Assembly: GCF_001513675.1 (NCBI RefSeq)
Contig: NZ_CP013859.1
Coordinates: 3,411,081-3,475,080, forward strand
Direction of reading: 5' to 3'
DNA from: Microbacterium sp. XT11
Lineage (GTDB): Bacteria; Actinomycetota; Actinomycetes; Actinomycetales; Microbacteriaceae
Length of the DNA: 64,000 nucleotides
Part shown: positions 19,050 to 29,117 of the stretch, in pieces
How positions within the stretch are numbered: position 1 is the first letter of the stretch
Layout: every line of letters starts with the position of its first letter
Notes under the pieces: generated by a model
Databases searched by the model: none
Seen by the model: the letters and a program-made list of their open reading frames with translations, nothing else
What the model was told of the DNA's origin: nothing
Position numbers and translations under genes: made by a program

Positions 19050-19729
19050 GCGCGCTGGAGGCCGTGCGCGCACGGCAGTCCTGGTCGAAGGTGACCGCCG
19101 AGGCCCCGACGCATGAGGAGCTGCTGCCCCTCGTCGCCGCGGCGGGCCGGGTCGCCGATCACTCGTCGCTGCAGCCGTGGCGGCTCATCGAGCTTCGCGG
19201 TGACGACCGCGAACGGCTGGGCGCGGCCATCGCCGTGGCGCAGGGAGACGAGTCGCCGTCGTCGAAGCCGTTGCGCGCGCCTCTCCTCATCGCCGTGGTG
19301 GCCAGCTACCGGCACAGCGAGAAGGTGCCGCGGTGGGAGCAGGAGGCCGTGGCATCCGGCGTCGCGCACATGCTGAGCCTGCTCCTGGACGAGGCCGGCT
19401 GGGGCGTCATCTGGCGCACCGGTCACTACACGAGGGCGAGGGCCGTCGCCGTGGCGCATGGGCTGCGTGAAGACGAGGAGCTGCTCGGCTGGCTTTACGT
19501 GGGCGGCAAGCCCGAGGGCAAGGGTCCCGGTCGCCGGAAGCCCGTCGACGCCGAGGGCCTCCTCACCCGGATGCCGGACACCGCGCAGCGCACGGCCGCA
19601 GCCGCCGCGCCGGTGCCTGCGGACGAGAAGGCCGCCAGGAAGGCCGAGAAGAAGGCGGCCGAGAAAGCCGAGAAGCGGGCGAAGAAGGCGAAGAAGAAGG
19701 CCGCGAAGGCCGCCGCGAAGGACGACTAG
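19046..19729 (+). CDS. nitroreductase family protein with Lys/Ala-rich tail
   Basis: 227 aa; likely FMN-dependent NAD(P)H oxidoreductase. The fold is seen in RQSWSKVTAEAPTHEELLPLV, RVADHSSLQPWRLIEL and LLDEAGWGVIWRTGHYTR. The last ~40 residues are almost only Lys, Ala and Glu (EKKAAEKAEKRAKKAKKK), a low-complexity basic helix unusual for the family that may bind nucleic acid or be unstructured. The GTG start overlaps the msrB stop. Its stop shares 4 nt with that of the convergent transporter gene (19726-19729). Confidence 0.8.
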   Translation: MSALEAVRARQSWSKVTAEAPTHEELLPLVAAAGRVADHSSLQPWRLIELRGDDRERLGAAIAVAQGDESPSSKPLRAPLLIAVVASYRHSEKVPRWEQEAVASGVAHMLSLLLDEAGWGVIWRTGHYTRARAVAVAHGLREDEELLGWLYVGGKPEGKGPGRRKPVDAEGLLTRMPDTAQRTAAAAAPVPADEKAARKAEKKAAEKAEKRAKKAKKKAAKAAAKDD

Positions 19730-20676
19730 CGGCTGGCCCGACGGCGCCGACGAGGAACCGCCACGACTACCGAGGCCACGGCGACGACCACCATCGCCGC
19801 GATCTGCCATGGCGCTGGTCCGGATGCCGCCGGCCACACGAGGTCGATGCCCACGGATGCCGCGAGCTGACCGAGCACCGATCCGAGCCCCATGAGGAGC
19901 ACGCCGGTGTGCGCCACGATGAACGCGCCGAGCAGGATGTAGGCGAAGCCCAGCAGTCCGCCGAGGTAGAGCCACGGCTCCGCGGGAGGCGCCTGGGGCA
20001 CGCCCCGGAAGAGGATGCTGACGCCTGCGGCGAGCGCGAGGGCGACCGTTCCCGCGAGGAAGCTCATCAGGGTGGCCGTGATCGGCGACTGCACGCGCTG
20101 AGCGAGACGCCCGTTCGCCGCAGCCTGCCAGGCTATGCCCACGCCTGCGGCGAAGGGCAGCAGCAGCATCCACAGCGGCGCGGTGGCGAGCACGTCGCCG
20201 CTGAGCGAGATCGCCACGGCCGCGAGCGCCAGCAGCCCTCCGAGCACGCGTCCTGGTGTCACGGCCACGACGCCTGCGGGGCCGAAGCCGATGCGGTCGA
20301 GGACGAGACCGTGCAGCGTCTGCCCCGCGACGACTCCGACGGTGAAGAGCGAGACGCCCAGCACCCCGGCGGTGACGCCCTGGGTCGACACGGTGAGCGC
20401 GCCACATGCACCGCCGAGGAGCATCCAGAACGGCACGTCGCCCGTGCGGATGCCCCGCCACAGCCGGACGACTCCGCTCCGGGCCGACGGCAGCAGCGGG
20501 ATCACGGAGATGAGCACGACCAGGCCGACGGAGAAGGAGATGAAGCCGGCGACGATGCCGTTGTCGACCCGCACCCCGAGCACACCGTTCACGCGTGCCT
20601 GGACAGCGGTCATGACGCCAATGGCGACGGCCCCGCCCAGGGCGACGGGGGCGGGGAGGCGTCGGCTGTCGGTCAC
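19726..20676 (-). CDS. DMT-superfamily transporter (DUF606/YdcZ type)
   Basis: 316-aa integral membrane protein with about ten hydrophobic helices arranged as two DMT_YdcZ repeats (first about 10-150, second about 165-305). The repeat signatures include GVMTAVQARVNGVLG and GIAWQAAANGRLAQ. It likely exports or imports a small metabolite; the substrate is unknown. The C terminus is basic (PRRRRRASR). TAGGGT (complement of 20683-20688) is 6 nt before the GTG start, implying a leaderless mRNA. It converges on the nitroreductase gene. Confidence 0.82.
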   Translation of the reverse strand: MTDSRRLPAPVALGGAVAIGVMTAVQARVNGVLGVRVDNGIVAGFISFSVGLVVLISVIPLLPSARSGVVRLWRGIRTGDVPFWMLLGGACGALTVSTQGVTAGVLGVSLFTVGVVAGQTLHGLVLDRIGFGPAGVVAVTPGRVLGGLLALAAVAISLSGDVLATAPLWMLLLPFAAGVGIAWQAAANGRLAQRVQSPITATLMSFLAGTVALALAAGVSILFRGVPQAPPAEPWLYLGGLLGFAYILLGAFIVAHTGVLLMGLGSVLGQLAASVGIDLVWPAASGPAPWQIAAMVVVAVASVVVAVPRRRRRASR

Positions 20677-20726
20677 CTGTCGACCCTACCCGAGCCGGTG
20701 TCGGCGCCCGGCGCTACGCTGACGGC

Positions 20727-21380
20727 ATGTGCGCGAGTTATGGGCTGGATCCGCGATTCACCGAGACCGAGCTGCTCGACGGTGTCGACGACGCCGTGCT
20801 CGAGGGGCTGCGCTCGTGGGCCGAGGGCAACGCCGGCGAGACGCTGCGACCAACGGGCAAGAACCTCCGCAACCTCAATCCCGTGCTCCGCGAGGTCGAC
20901 GGAGAGACGACGCTCGAGCCGGCCTGGTGGGGGTTCCTCGTCGACGGGCAGCCCGCGCGCTTCCCCTCCATCAACACCCGCTCCGAGCGGCTGCAGGAAC
21001 GCCCGGGGGCGCTCAAGGCGCGTGCGCTCGTGCCAGCCACCGGGTGGTACGAGTTGAAGAAGCCCGAGCGGGTGTGGCACGACTTCGGCCTCGACTCGGG
21101 AGCGCTGTTCGGCATGGCTGCCGTCACGCAGCGCGGACGCACGGCCGACGGCGAGTGGTTCACGTGCTACTCAATCGTCATGCGCCCCGCTCCCGAGCAC
21201 CTCGCCGCCATTCACGACCGGATGCCGGTGCTGATCCCGACGACCTTCGCGCGGGAGTGGCTCGCCGCGCAGGGAGACCGTGAGCTCATCGACGAGGCGC
21301 TGCTGGCCGCGGCGTCGCTCGACGAGAGAGTGGTCGCCGTCCCCCGCTCCGACGACAAGGGCTCCGACCGTCTCTTCTGA
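20727..21380 (+). CDS. SRAP (SOS response-associated peptidase) protein
   Basis: 217-aa YedK/HMCES-type protein that shields abasic sites in single-stranded DNA through a thiazolidine bond at Cys2. MCASYGL at the N terminus gives Cys2 after Met removal. Conserved blocks are NLNPVLR, PAWWGFLVDG, the RF-SINTRSER region, PATGWYEL with the catalytic Glu, and the His in LAAIHDRMPVLI. All key residues are present. TACGCT (20715-20720) exactly 6 nt before ATG fixes the start, and a leaderless start keeps Cys2 in place. Confidence 0.9.
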   Translation: MCASYGLDPRFTETELLDGVDDAVLEGLRSWAEGNAGETLRPTGKNLRNLNPVLREVDGETTLEPAWWGFLVDGQPARFPSINTRSERLQERPGALKARALVPATGWYELKKPERVWHDFGLDSGALFGMAAVTQRGRTADGEWFTCYSIVMRPAPEHLAAIHDRMPVLIPTTFAREWLAAQGDRELIDEALLAAASLDERVVAVPRSDDKGSDRLF

Positions 21381-21399
21381 CGGGGCCGGACCATACGAG

Positions 21400-21777
21400 A
21401 TGGATTCCCACGAGCTGATCGCATGCGCCTCCGCGCGTGCGGAGGAGTTGCCGGGGTCTGCACGGGAGAACCCGTTCGGACCGGAATGGGACGTGTACAA
21501 GGTCCGGGGGCGCGTGTTCCTGCTGATCCCGCTCGACGGAACCGGACGTGTCACGCTCAAGTCCCACCCCGACGATGCCGTCGCGCTGCGCGAGACCTTC
21601 GCCGACATCGTGCCCGGGTACCACATGAACAAGAAGCACTGGATCACGCTGATGCCGGGGCCGAGTCTCGAACCAGATCTCGTCGCCGAGCTCGTCACGG
21701 AGTCCTACCTCCTCGTGGTCGAGAAGCTCCCTCGCGCGCGGCGCCCCGTCGACCCAGCGCTCTTCGGACGCGCCTGA
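21400..21777 (+). CDS. MmcQ/YjbR family protein
   Basis: 125 aa, similar to the CyaY-like DNA-binding YjbR family. Motifs are ELPGSARENPFGPEWDVYKVRGRVF, RVTLKSHPDDAVALRE and PGYHMNKKHWITL. The function is poorly known. It starts 19 nt after the SRAP stop and is probably cotranscribed, which suggests, weakly, a nucleic-acid role. The 144 bp after it show no gene up to the promoter at 21909. Confidence 0.8.
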   Translation: MDSHELIACASARAEELPGSARENPFGPEWDVYKVRGRVFLLIPLDGTGRVTLKSHPDDAVALRETFADIVPGYHMNKKHWITLMPGPSLEPDLVAELVTESYLLVVEKLPRARRPVDPALFGRA

Positions 21778-21921
21778 GCGGAGACGACGCTCTGCGGGGC
21801 GAAGAGCCCGACGAAGGACTCGGCGCGTGGGCGCATCGTCCCCGGGTGCTACGCGTCGTTCGGGCACATCGGTACCTGAGGCGGACGCGGCGGCCGGGGG
21901 CGCGACCGTAGCGTGGACCGC

Positions 21922-22833
21922 ATGATCACAGCAGAGGGCCTCACGAAGAGGTTCGGAGACAAGACCGCCGTCGACGACGTGTCGTTCACCGTGAAGCCGG
22001 GTACCGTCACCGGCTTCCTCGGCCCGAACGGCGCCGGAAAGTCCACCACGATGCGCATGATCGTCGGCCTCGACCGCCCGACGTCCGGACGCGCCACCGT
22101 GGCAGGGAGGGAGTACCGCTCGCTCACCGCTCCGCTCCGTGAGGTGGGCGTTCTGCTCGACGCGAAGGCCGTGCACACCGGCCGCACCGCACGCAACCAC
22201 CTGCGCGCCATGGCCGCGACGCACGGCATCCCGGCGTCGCGGGTCGACGAGGTGATCGATCTCGCCGGCATCGGCGCCGTCGCACGCAAACGTGCGGGCA
22301 AGTTCTCGCTCGGGATGGGCCAGCGGCTCGGCATCGCCTCGGCGCTGCTCGGAGACCCGCACACCCTCATCCTCGATGAACCCGTGAACGGCCTCGACCC
22401 CGAAGGCGTGCGCTGGGTGCGCCAGTTCGTGCGGCACGCGGCATCCGAGGGTCGCACCGTCCTGCTCTCCAGCCACCTGATGAGCGAGATGGCGCAGACC
22501 GCCGATCACGTGATCGTGATGGGCAGAGGGCAGGTCCTGGCGGATGCTCCGCTCGACGAGCTGGTACGCGCCTGGACGAGGAACACCGTGCGGGTGCGCA
22601 CGCCTCGTCCGTCCGAGCTCGCTGCGGCGGTGGCCGGACCCGAGGTCGAGATCGTCAGCGTGCAGCCCGACGTCCTCGACGTGGTGGGCCTCCCCGCCGC
22701 GCGCATCGGCGACCTCGCAGCGGAGCGCGGCATCCCGCTGCACGAGCTGACGCCGACGACCGGCTCCCTCGAAGACGCCTATCTCGCCCTCACGGGCGAT
22801 GCCGTCGAGTACCGCACCAAGGAGATCTCATGA
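21922..22833 (+). CDS. ABC exporter ATP-binding protein
   Basis: 303 aa, DrrA/BcrA-like. Walker A GPNGAGKST (about 38-46), signature FSLGMGQRLGIA, Walker B LILDEPVNGLD and the H-loop LLSSHLMSEM are all intact. A C-terminal extension (about 220-300) is typical of antibiotic or lipid exporters. TAGCGT (21909-21914) 7 nt before ATG 21922 sets the start; the in-frame GTG 9 nt upstream lies inside this -10 box. The gene overlaps its permease by 4 nt (ATGA). It is followed by a two-component system, so induction by its substrate is likely. Confidence 0.9.
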   Translation: MITAEGLTKRFGDKTAVDDVSFTVKPGTVTGFLGPNGAGKSTTMRMIVGLDRPTSGRATVAGREYRSLTAPLREVGVLLDAKAVHTGRTARNHLRAMAATHGIPASRVDEVIDLAGIGAVARKRAGKFSLGMGQRLGIASALLGDPHTLILDEPVNGLDPEGVRWVRQFVRHAASEGRTVLLSSHLMSEMAQTADHVIVMGRGQVLADAPLDELVRAWTRNTVRVRTPRPSELAAAVAGPEVEIVSVQPDVLDVVGLPAARIGDLAAERGIPLHELTPTTGSLEDAYLALTGDAVEYRTKEIS

Positions 22834-23636
22834 CCGTCCAGGCCCCTCCCGCGGCCCCGGCTCGCACAGCGACCGGTCACCGCCTGACCTTTCTTCACGC
22901 AGTGCGAGGCGAGTGGATCAAGCTCACGACCCTGCGCTCGACGTGGTGGTCCATCGGCATCGTCGCGGTGCTGACCGTCGGCATCGCGATGCTCATCGCG
23001 CAGGCCGCCAACGTTCCGGGCTTCACGCCGATCCAGGCCGTCGTGATGCCCATCCAGTTCACCATGCTGCTCGCGGGCATCCTCGGCGCCATCTCCGTCA
23101 CCGGTGAATACTCCACCGGCATGATCCGATCGACGCTCGCGGCCAATCCCGTGCGGGGGTCGGTGCTCCTCGCCAAGGCTCTCACCGTGGCAGTGTTCCT
23201 GTTCGTCTCGTCGCTCGTGATCTTCGGCGTCGCCGCCCTCGCCGTCTCCGGGGTCGTCGCGGGCCGCGACCAGAGCATCGACTGGAGCGATCCATCCGTC
23301 TCCTCCCTTCCCGTCCTCGCCGCATCCGTCGCGATGTCGGCCTTCGCACTGATCGGCATCGCCTTCGGCTTCATGATCCGTTCGGGCGCGGGCGCCATCG
23401 CCGCGACGGTCGGCCTGTTGTTCGTGCTGCCCATCGTGGCGAGCATGTTCGGCATCGCGGGCGAGGCCTGGCAGTGGATCTCGGATGCCGCGCGATACCT
23501 GCCGATGACCGCGGCGCAGAGTGCGATCCTCCCCGGCGCGGGGCTCGAGCAGCCTGTCGCCCTCCTCACGCTCGGCGGCTGGGTGTTCGCCGGCCTGCTC
23601 GGCGCGTGGGCCGTGCTGCGCACCCGTGACGCGTAG
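22830..23636 (+). CDS. ABC-2 type permease
   Basis: 268 aa with about six hydrophobic segments (for example TWWSIGIVAVLTVGIAMLIA and LLFVLPIVASMFGIA), the usual ABC-2 topology. GEYSTGMIRSTLAANPVRG is the conserved cytoplasmic coupling loop. It makes a full exporter with the overlapping ATPase. The substrate is unknown; cell-envelope antibiotics are a typical cargo for exporters linked to NarL-type systems. Confidence 0.88.
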   Translation: MTVQAPPAAPARTATGHRLTFLHAVRGEWIKLTTLRSTWWSIGIVAVLTVGIAMLIAQAANVPGFTPIQAVVMPIQFTMLLAGILGAISVTGEYSTGMIRSTLAANPVRGSVLLAKALTVAVFLFVSSLVIFGVAALAVSGVVAGRDQSIDWSDPSVSSLPVLAASVAMSAFALIGIAFGFMIRSGAGAIAATVGLLFVLPIVASMFGIAGEAWQWISDAARYLPMTAAQSAILPGAGLEQPVALLTLGGWVFAGLLGAWAVLRTRDA

Positions 23637-23645
23637 AGTCGCTCC

Positions 23646-24887
23646 GTGAACACGACGCGCAGCCGCAGCGATGCCGTCCGCGAGGACGACGAGCTGCGGC
23701 TGCCGCATCCCCCCGGAGTGTTCCGGCGCTTCTGGGCACGGCACCCCGTCTTCGCCGACGTGCTCATCGCCCTGATCTGCCTGCTGCTGTCTCTCATCCC
23801 CGCTCGGACCGCGCCCTCGCACCTCCCCGAGCCGCTGGGAGTGCTCTTCACCATCGCGGTGCAGGCCTCGGTGCTCGTCGCGTGCGGCACGCTGCTGCTG
23901 CGGCGACGGCATCCGCTCGTACCTGTGATCGCGGCGTTCGCCGCCGAGATGCTCTTCCTCCTTCTCGGCGCCCCCGGCGGCACGCCGATGGTGATGGTGG
24001 CGTCGTACTCGCTCGCCGTGCACGGGTCGTCGCGCGCAGCGTGGGCGGCCTTCGGCACGGGAATGGGAGCGCTCACGCTCGTGAGCTCGGCACTGACGGC
24101 GAGCGGGGTCCTCACCTTCCAGAGCGCCGCGAACTCGGTGCTTGGCAACCTCGTGGTCGGCCTGATCGGCACGCTCATCGGCGTCAACGTCGGCGGGCGG
24201 GCACGCTATCTGGCTGCGCTCATCGACAGGTCGAGGCAGTTGCTGATCGAACGCGACCAGCAGGCGCAGCTGGCGGCCGCAGCGGAACGCGCGCGCATCG
24301 CGCGGGAGATGCACGACATCGTCTCGCACTCGCTGACGGTCATCGTCGCGCTCTCCGAGGGGGCGGCGGCGACGCCGGATGCCGAGCGTGCCCGTGCGGC
24401 GTCGCGCACGGCCGCGGCGACCGCTCGTTCGGCTCTGGGAGAGATGCGCGCGATGCTCGGCGTGCTGCGCGACGAGGACGCTCCCGCACCGCTCGCACCG
24501 GTCTCGCCGCCGAGTCCGCATGACACCGTGGCGGCGGCGCAGCGCGCCGGCTTCCCCGTGAGCCTGACGGTCGTCGGCGAGGCGGAGCTCGTCTCCGTCG
24601 TCGAGCACGCGGTGTCACGCATCGTGCAGGAGGGCGTGACCAACGCGATGCGGCATGCTCCAGCGGCGACCAAGATCACGGTGCGGCTGGAGGTCGCGTC
24701 CGACGAGGTCGTCATCGAGATCGTCAACGACGGCGTGCGCGCGACTTCCGGAACCTCTGGCTTCGGGTTGCGCGGCCTCGCGGAGCGGGTCGCCCATGTG
24801 AACGGGCGGATCGAGTACGGTCGCCTCGACGGGAGATGGCGGCTGCGCGCGGTCCTGCCGCTGATCGCACGGGAGGAGGCATCGTGA
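23646..24887 (+). CDS. sensor histidine kinase, NarL-type (HisKA_3)
   Basis: 413 aa. An N-terminal membrane domain of four or five TM helices (about 35-190) is followed by a short coiled linker. HisKA_3 carries the phospho-accepting His in REMHDIVSHSLTV, and HATPase_c shows EGVTNAMRHAP and GFGLRGLAERV. There is no extracytoplasmic sensor loop of size, so it may sense within the membrane. TAGAGT (23634-23639) 6 nt before GTG 23646 indicates its own leaderless promoter inside the operon, 9 nt after the permease stop. Confidence 0.88.
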   Translation: MNTTRSRSDAVREDDELRLPHPPGVFRRFWARHPVFADVLIALICLLLSLIPARTAPSHLPEPLGVLFTIAVQASVLVACGTLLLRRRHPLVPVIAAFAAEMLFLLLGAPGGTPMVMVASYSLAVHGSSRAAWAAFGTGMGALTLVSSALTASGVLTFQSAANSVLGNLVVGLIGTLIGVNVGGRARYLAALIDRSRQLLIERDQQAQLAAAAERARIAREMHDIVSHSLTVIVALSEGAAATPDAERARAASRTAAATARSALGEMRAMLGVLRDEDAPAPLAPVSPPSPHDTVAAAQRAGFPVSLTVVGEAELVSVVEHAVSRIVQEGVTNAMRHAPAATKITVRLEVASDEVVIEIVNDGVRATSGTSGFGLRGLAERVAHVNGRIEYGRLDGRWRLRAVLPLIAREEAS

Positions 24888-25555
24888 CGGAACAGATCAG
24901 GGTGCTGCTGGTCGACGACCAGGAGCTGATCCGGCTGGGCTTCCGGATGGTGCTCGAAGCCGAAGACGACCTGGTCGTCGTCGGCGAGGCCGGAGACGGC
25001 CGCACGGCGATCGCTCAGGCCGGCTCGCTGCAGCCCGACGTCGTGCTCATGGACATCCGCATGCCGGGCCTCGACGGCATCGCGGCCACCGAGGCCATCG
25101 TGCGCGAACATCCCACCACGCGCGTGCTCGTGCTGACCACCTTCGATCTCGACGAGTACGCCTTCGGCGCGATCAGGGCCGGCGCGAGCGGGTTCCTGCT
25201 CAAAGACGCGCATCGGCACGAGATGCTCTCCGCCCTGCGCGCCGTGCATCGCGGCGACGCGGCGCTCGCCCCGCGGGTGACCCGGATGCTGCTCGACCAC
25301 GTCGGCCCGGCACTGCACTCGCCGTCGGATGAGGACGAACGGAGCAGGGCCGCGGTGGCAACGCTCACCGAACGCGAACGGGAGGTGTTCCTCGCCGTCG
25401 CCCGAGGCCTCACCAACGCCGAGATCGGCAGCGCCCTCTTCGTCAGCGAGTCGACTGTCAAGACCCATGTCGGGCGGGTGCTCACCAAGCTCGGCGCCAG
25501 GGACCGCATCCACGCGGTGATCCTCGCGCACCGCCTGGGTCTTGCCGATCGGTGA
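24884..25555 (+). CDS. response regulator, NarL/LuxR family
   Basis: 223 aa from GTG 24884, whose GTGA overlaps the kinase stop; GGGAGGAGG upstream is a good ribosome site. The receiver domain has DDQE, phospho-acceptor Asp in VVLMDIRMPG (about 55) and Lys in GFLLKDA. The C-terminal LuxR HTH (about 155-215) begins LTEREREVFLAVARGLTNAEI. It is the partner of the preceding kinase and likely activates the upstream ABC exporter operon. Confidence 0.9.
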   Translation: MTEQIRVLLVDDQELIRLGFRMVLEAEDDLVVVGEAGDGRTAIAQAGSLQPDVVLMDIRMPGLDGIAATEAIVREHPTTRVLVLTTFDLDEYAFGAIRAGASGFLLKDAHRHEMLSALRAVHRGDAALAPRVTRMLLDHVGPALHSPSDEDERSRAAVATLTEREREVFLAVARGLTNAEIGSALFVSESTVKTHVGRVLTKLGARDRIHAVILAHRLGLADR

Positions 25556-25582
25556 GCCGGCAGCGCTCCGATCGGCCCCGGT

Positions 25583-26536
25583 TCAGGCCGTGGTCGGCGT
25601 CCACTCCGAGACGCGGCTGAGGAGCTCGATCTCGTCGGGAGCGAGCTCGAGCCGCGCACCCGCGAGCAGATCGGGGACCTGATCCACGGTGCGCGCGCTG
25701 GCGATGGGAGCGACCACCGTGGGCTGCGCGCGCAGCCACGCCAGCGCGGTCGCGGTGATCGAGGCACCGTGCGCGTCGCCGACCTGCTGCAGGGCGTCGA
25801 TCACGCGCAGCCCGTGATCCGTCGCGTACTTCGCCGCGCCGGCGGCGCGGGGCGACGAGTGCCCGGCGGCATCCGTCGACCGGTACTTGCCGGTGAGGAA
25901 TCCGCTGGCGAGCGAGTAGTACGGCACGAGCCCGAGACCGAATTCCTGCGCCACCGGGATGATCGTCTCTTCCACGTCGTTGCGGTGCACGAGGTTGTAG
26001 TGCGGCTGGATCGCCACGGGCTCGGCGACGCCGAGTCGACGCGCGATGCCGACCCACTCGCGGATGCGGTCGGCGGTGTAGTTCGAGACCGCGACGTGAC
26101 GGACGAGGCCGTCGGAGACGAGCGCGCCGAACGCGGCGACCGTCTCTTCGAGCGGAACGCTCTCGTCGTCGAAATGCGCGTAGTACAGGTCGATCACGTC
26201 GACGCCGAGCCTGCCGAGAGAGGCCTCAGCGGCACGACGGACGTTCGCGGCCGCGAGCCCGCGGAACACCGGATGCTGGCTCACCTTGGTGGCGACCACC
26301 ACGTCGCGCGGCCGGCGCGCGGCCAGCCACTCGCCGATGATCGTCTCGCTCTCGCCACCGGTGTTGCCCGGCACCCAGGCGCTGTACGAGTCGGCCGTGT
26401 CGATGAAGTCGCCCCCTCCGTCGACGAAGGCGTCGAGCACGGCGAAGGAGGTATCGCGGTCGGCCGTCCAGCCGAACACGTTGCCGCCGAGGGAGAGGGG
26501 GAAGACGTCGAGGTCACTGGTTCCGATGCGAGTCAT
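25583..26536 (-). CDS. aldo/keto reductase
   Basis: 317-aa NADPH-dependent oxidoreductase with a TIM barrel. The catalytic tetrad is visible: Asp in DTADSY with Tyr four residues on, Lys in VVATKVSQHP, and His in DLYYAHFDDESVP. The C-terminal NADPH site includes TALAWLRAQPTVVAPIASAR. The substrate cannot be inferred. It is convergent with the NarL regulator gene, with 27 bp between. No clear operon partner exists. Confidence 0.9.
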   Translation of the reverse strand: MTRIGTSDLDVFPLSLGGNVFGWTADRDTSFAVLDAFVDGGGDFIDTADSYSAWVPGNTGGESETIIGEWLAARRPRDVVVATKVSQHPVFRGLAAANVRRAAEASLGRLGVDVIDLYYAHFDDESVPLEETVAAFGALVSDGLVRHVAVSNYTADRIREWVGIARRLGVAEPVAIQPHYNLVHRNDVEETIIPVAQEFGLGLVPYYSLASGFLTGKYRSTDAAGHSSPRAAGAAKYATDHGLRVIDALQQVGDAHGASITATALAWLRAQPTVVAPIASARTVDQVPDLLAGARLELAPDEIELLSRVSEWTPTTA

Positions 26537-26630
26537 GCTCGTTCACAACCCGACAGGCCGACGACGTATTTCCACGATGACGCTCTGTGTCACGACGGCG
26601 GTCCGCCCCCAGGGCGAGACATCCGTTCAG

Positions 26631-26703
26631 AGCCGACTACGGGACTCGAACCCGTAACCCCCGTATTACAAGTACGGTGCGCTACCAATTGCGCCAAGTC
26701 GGC
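26631..26703 (-). tRNA. tRNA-Thr (anticodon TGT)
   Basis: Minus-strand cloverleaf: acceptor GCCGACT/AGTCGGC, D loop AATTGGTA, anticodon arm CCGTA-CTTGTAA-TACGG giving TGT, variable GGGTT, T arm ACGGG-TTCGAGT-CCCGT, discriminator T. CCA is not encoded. A different threonine tRNA is the prophage target near 60971. Confidence 0.95.
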
Positions 26704-26735
26704 GGATGCCACCAGCTTAGCGGTGGCCGCGCGCG

Positions 26736-27704
26736 TTACTGCGCGGGCGTCTCCGTCGGCGCAGGAGCCGGCGACTCGCTCGGGGCGGGCGTCGGCGTGG
26801 CGGTGGCGTAGTAGGCGTCGCTGGCGACCGTGAGCACGAACTGCGAGAACTCGGCCGGGTCGTCGAGGGCGCCGACGTAGGCCTCGCCGTTGACGACGAT
26901 CATCGGAGCCGACGTCAGCACGAGGTCGTCGGAGCCGACCAGCGGCCCCTCGAGCGCACGGGACGTGGCGTCTTTCGCCCACGTGACGTAGTCCTGCTTC
27001 TCGATGCACGAGCGGACCTTCTTGGCGTTGTCGACGCCGACTGCACCGGCGAGGTCGGCGAGCTCGACGTCGGAGAAGCCGTCGCTGTTGACCTCGGGCT
27101 GATCGTCGAGGAGGTCGTGGTTGAACGCGTAGAACTGGTCGGGCGAGTGGGTCGCGACGCAGGCCGCCGCGGCAGCCGCGCGCAGCGAGTACTTCGTACC
27201 GTTGGAGCTCGCGGTGAGGAGCGCGACCGGGTGGTAGGTGAGCGTCGCGGCTCCCTCCGTGACCCAGTTCGCGAGCTGCCGGGCGTTCGCGCGCTCGAAC
27301 GTGCCGGCGTCGGGCGAGAGGTAGTCGACGTAGACGTGGATGTCGACCGTGCCCGCCGTCGTCGGCTCCGGGGTCGGCTCTGCACTCGCGCCGGCATCCG
27401 TCGCATCGGGCGTCGGGGCGGCCGCGCCCTCGTCGGATCCCGCCGTCGCCGTGATGTCGCTCACCAGGACCCCGTCGCCGTCCATGCCGGTCGGCGTCAG
27501 CTGGGGCTTCGACACCTGCGCAGACACGGCCATGGTCACGGCGGTGCCGATGGCGCCGACGGCGACGATCGCGACCGCTCCGATGATGATCCGTCGCATC
27601 AGGCGCGCCCTCGACTGCTGGGCATGCACCTTCTGTGCCTTCTCCCGCACGGCCTCGCGCGAGTTGCGCGGGGTGGGGACGTTCGGCGTCTCGTCGCTCG
27701 ACAT
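26736..27704 (-). CDS. thioredoxin-fold (DsbA-like) membrane-anchored protein lacking CXXC
   Basis: 322 aa, DsbA/thioredoxin_4 type. A basic cytoplasmic N terminus, TM helix (RIIIGAVAIVAVGAIGTAVTMAV, about 37-60) and Thr/Pro/Ala linker lead to an extracytoplasmic thioredoxin fold (about 125-300) with cis-Pro in LTSAPMIVVNG. The first beta strand reads VDIHVYVDYLSPDAGTF: where CPxC normally sits there is Ser-Pro-Asp-Ala. Two other cysteines (AACVATH, VRSCIEK) remain. It is therefore unlikely to be a thiol oxidase and may act as a chaperone or binding protein. AGAGGA precedes ATG 27704. The tail is Pro/Ala/Thr-rich. Confidence 0.85.
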   Translation of the reverse strand: MSSDETPNVPTPRNSREAVREKAQKVHAQQSRARLMRRIIIGAVAIVAVGAIGTAVTMAVSAQVSKPQLTPTGMDGDGVLVSDITATAGSDEGAAAPTPDATDAGASAEPTPEPTTAGTVDIHVYVDYLSPDAGTFERANARQLANWVTEGAATLTYHPVALLTASSNGTKYSLRAAAAAACVATHSPDQFYAFNHDLLDDQPEVNSDGFSDVELADLAGAVGVDNAKKVRSCIEKQDYVTWAKDATSRALEGPLVGSDDLVLTSAPMIVVNGEAYVGALDDPAEFSQFVLTVASDAYYATATPTPAPSESPAPAPTETPAQ

Positions 27705-27935
27705 CGTTCCTCTTGACAGTCTCCTGGGGGGCAGGGTGGCCCCGAACGCCGCTGCCAGCGACGCACGCCGCGAAGCACGGCCGGGTTCGATGTTAACGAG
27801 CCTGGCTGAGAAATACCCAGGTGCGGTTTCTTCTGTCATACTGATCCCGACCCGACGAGGGGTCACGGTGGGTCGAACCGCCGCTCTATCACTACGGATC
27901 GTCCGGCACGTACCTGCCGGTGAAGGAGAAACACA
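27705..27935. other. divergent intergenic region with promoter elements
   Basis: Separates the DsbA-like gene (minus) from the sugar-ABC ATPase (plus). CATACT near 27838 is a candidate -10 for the plus strand. CCGGCA (27903-27908) can pair with TGCCGG (27915-27920), a small hairpin just before the GAAGGAG ribosome site of the ATPase, which could modulate its translation. No other gene is seen. Confidence 0.4.
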
Positions 27936-29039
<1,104 letters not shown>

Positions 29040-29053
29040 TCGGATCCGCAGAG

Positions 29054-29090
29054 GCGGCGCGGGCAGACTTCGGTCGCCCGCGCCGCTTCT
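29054..29090 (+). terminator. terminator behind the sugar ATPase gene
   Basis: GCGGCGCGGGC (29054-29064) pairs with GCCCGCGCCGC (29076-29086), then TTCTGCTTT. It is 14 nt past the stop codon. Confidence 0.75.
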
Positions 29091-29117
29091 GCTTTCCCCG
29101 CACCATTCAGGAGTTCC

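Noticed and set aside
22779-24608. 609-codon minus-strand frame opposite the ABC/kinase operon
   Set aside because: Composition (Arg, His, Asp, Gly) and position match GC-rich antisense shadowing.
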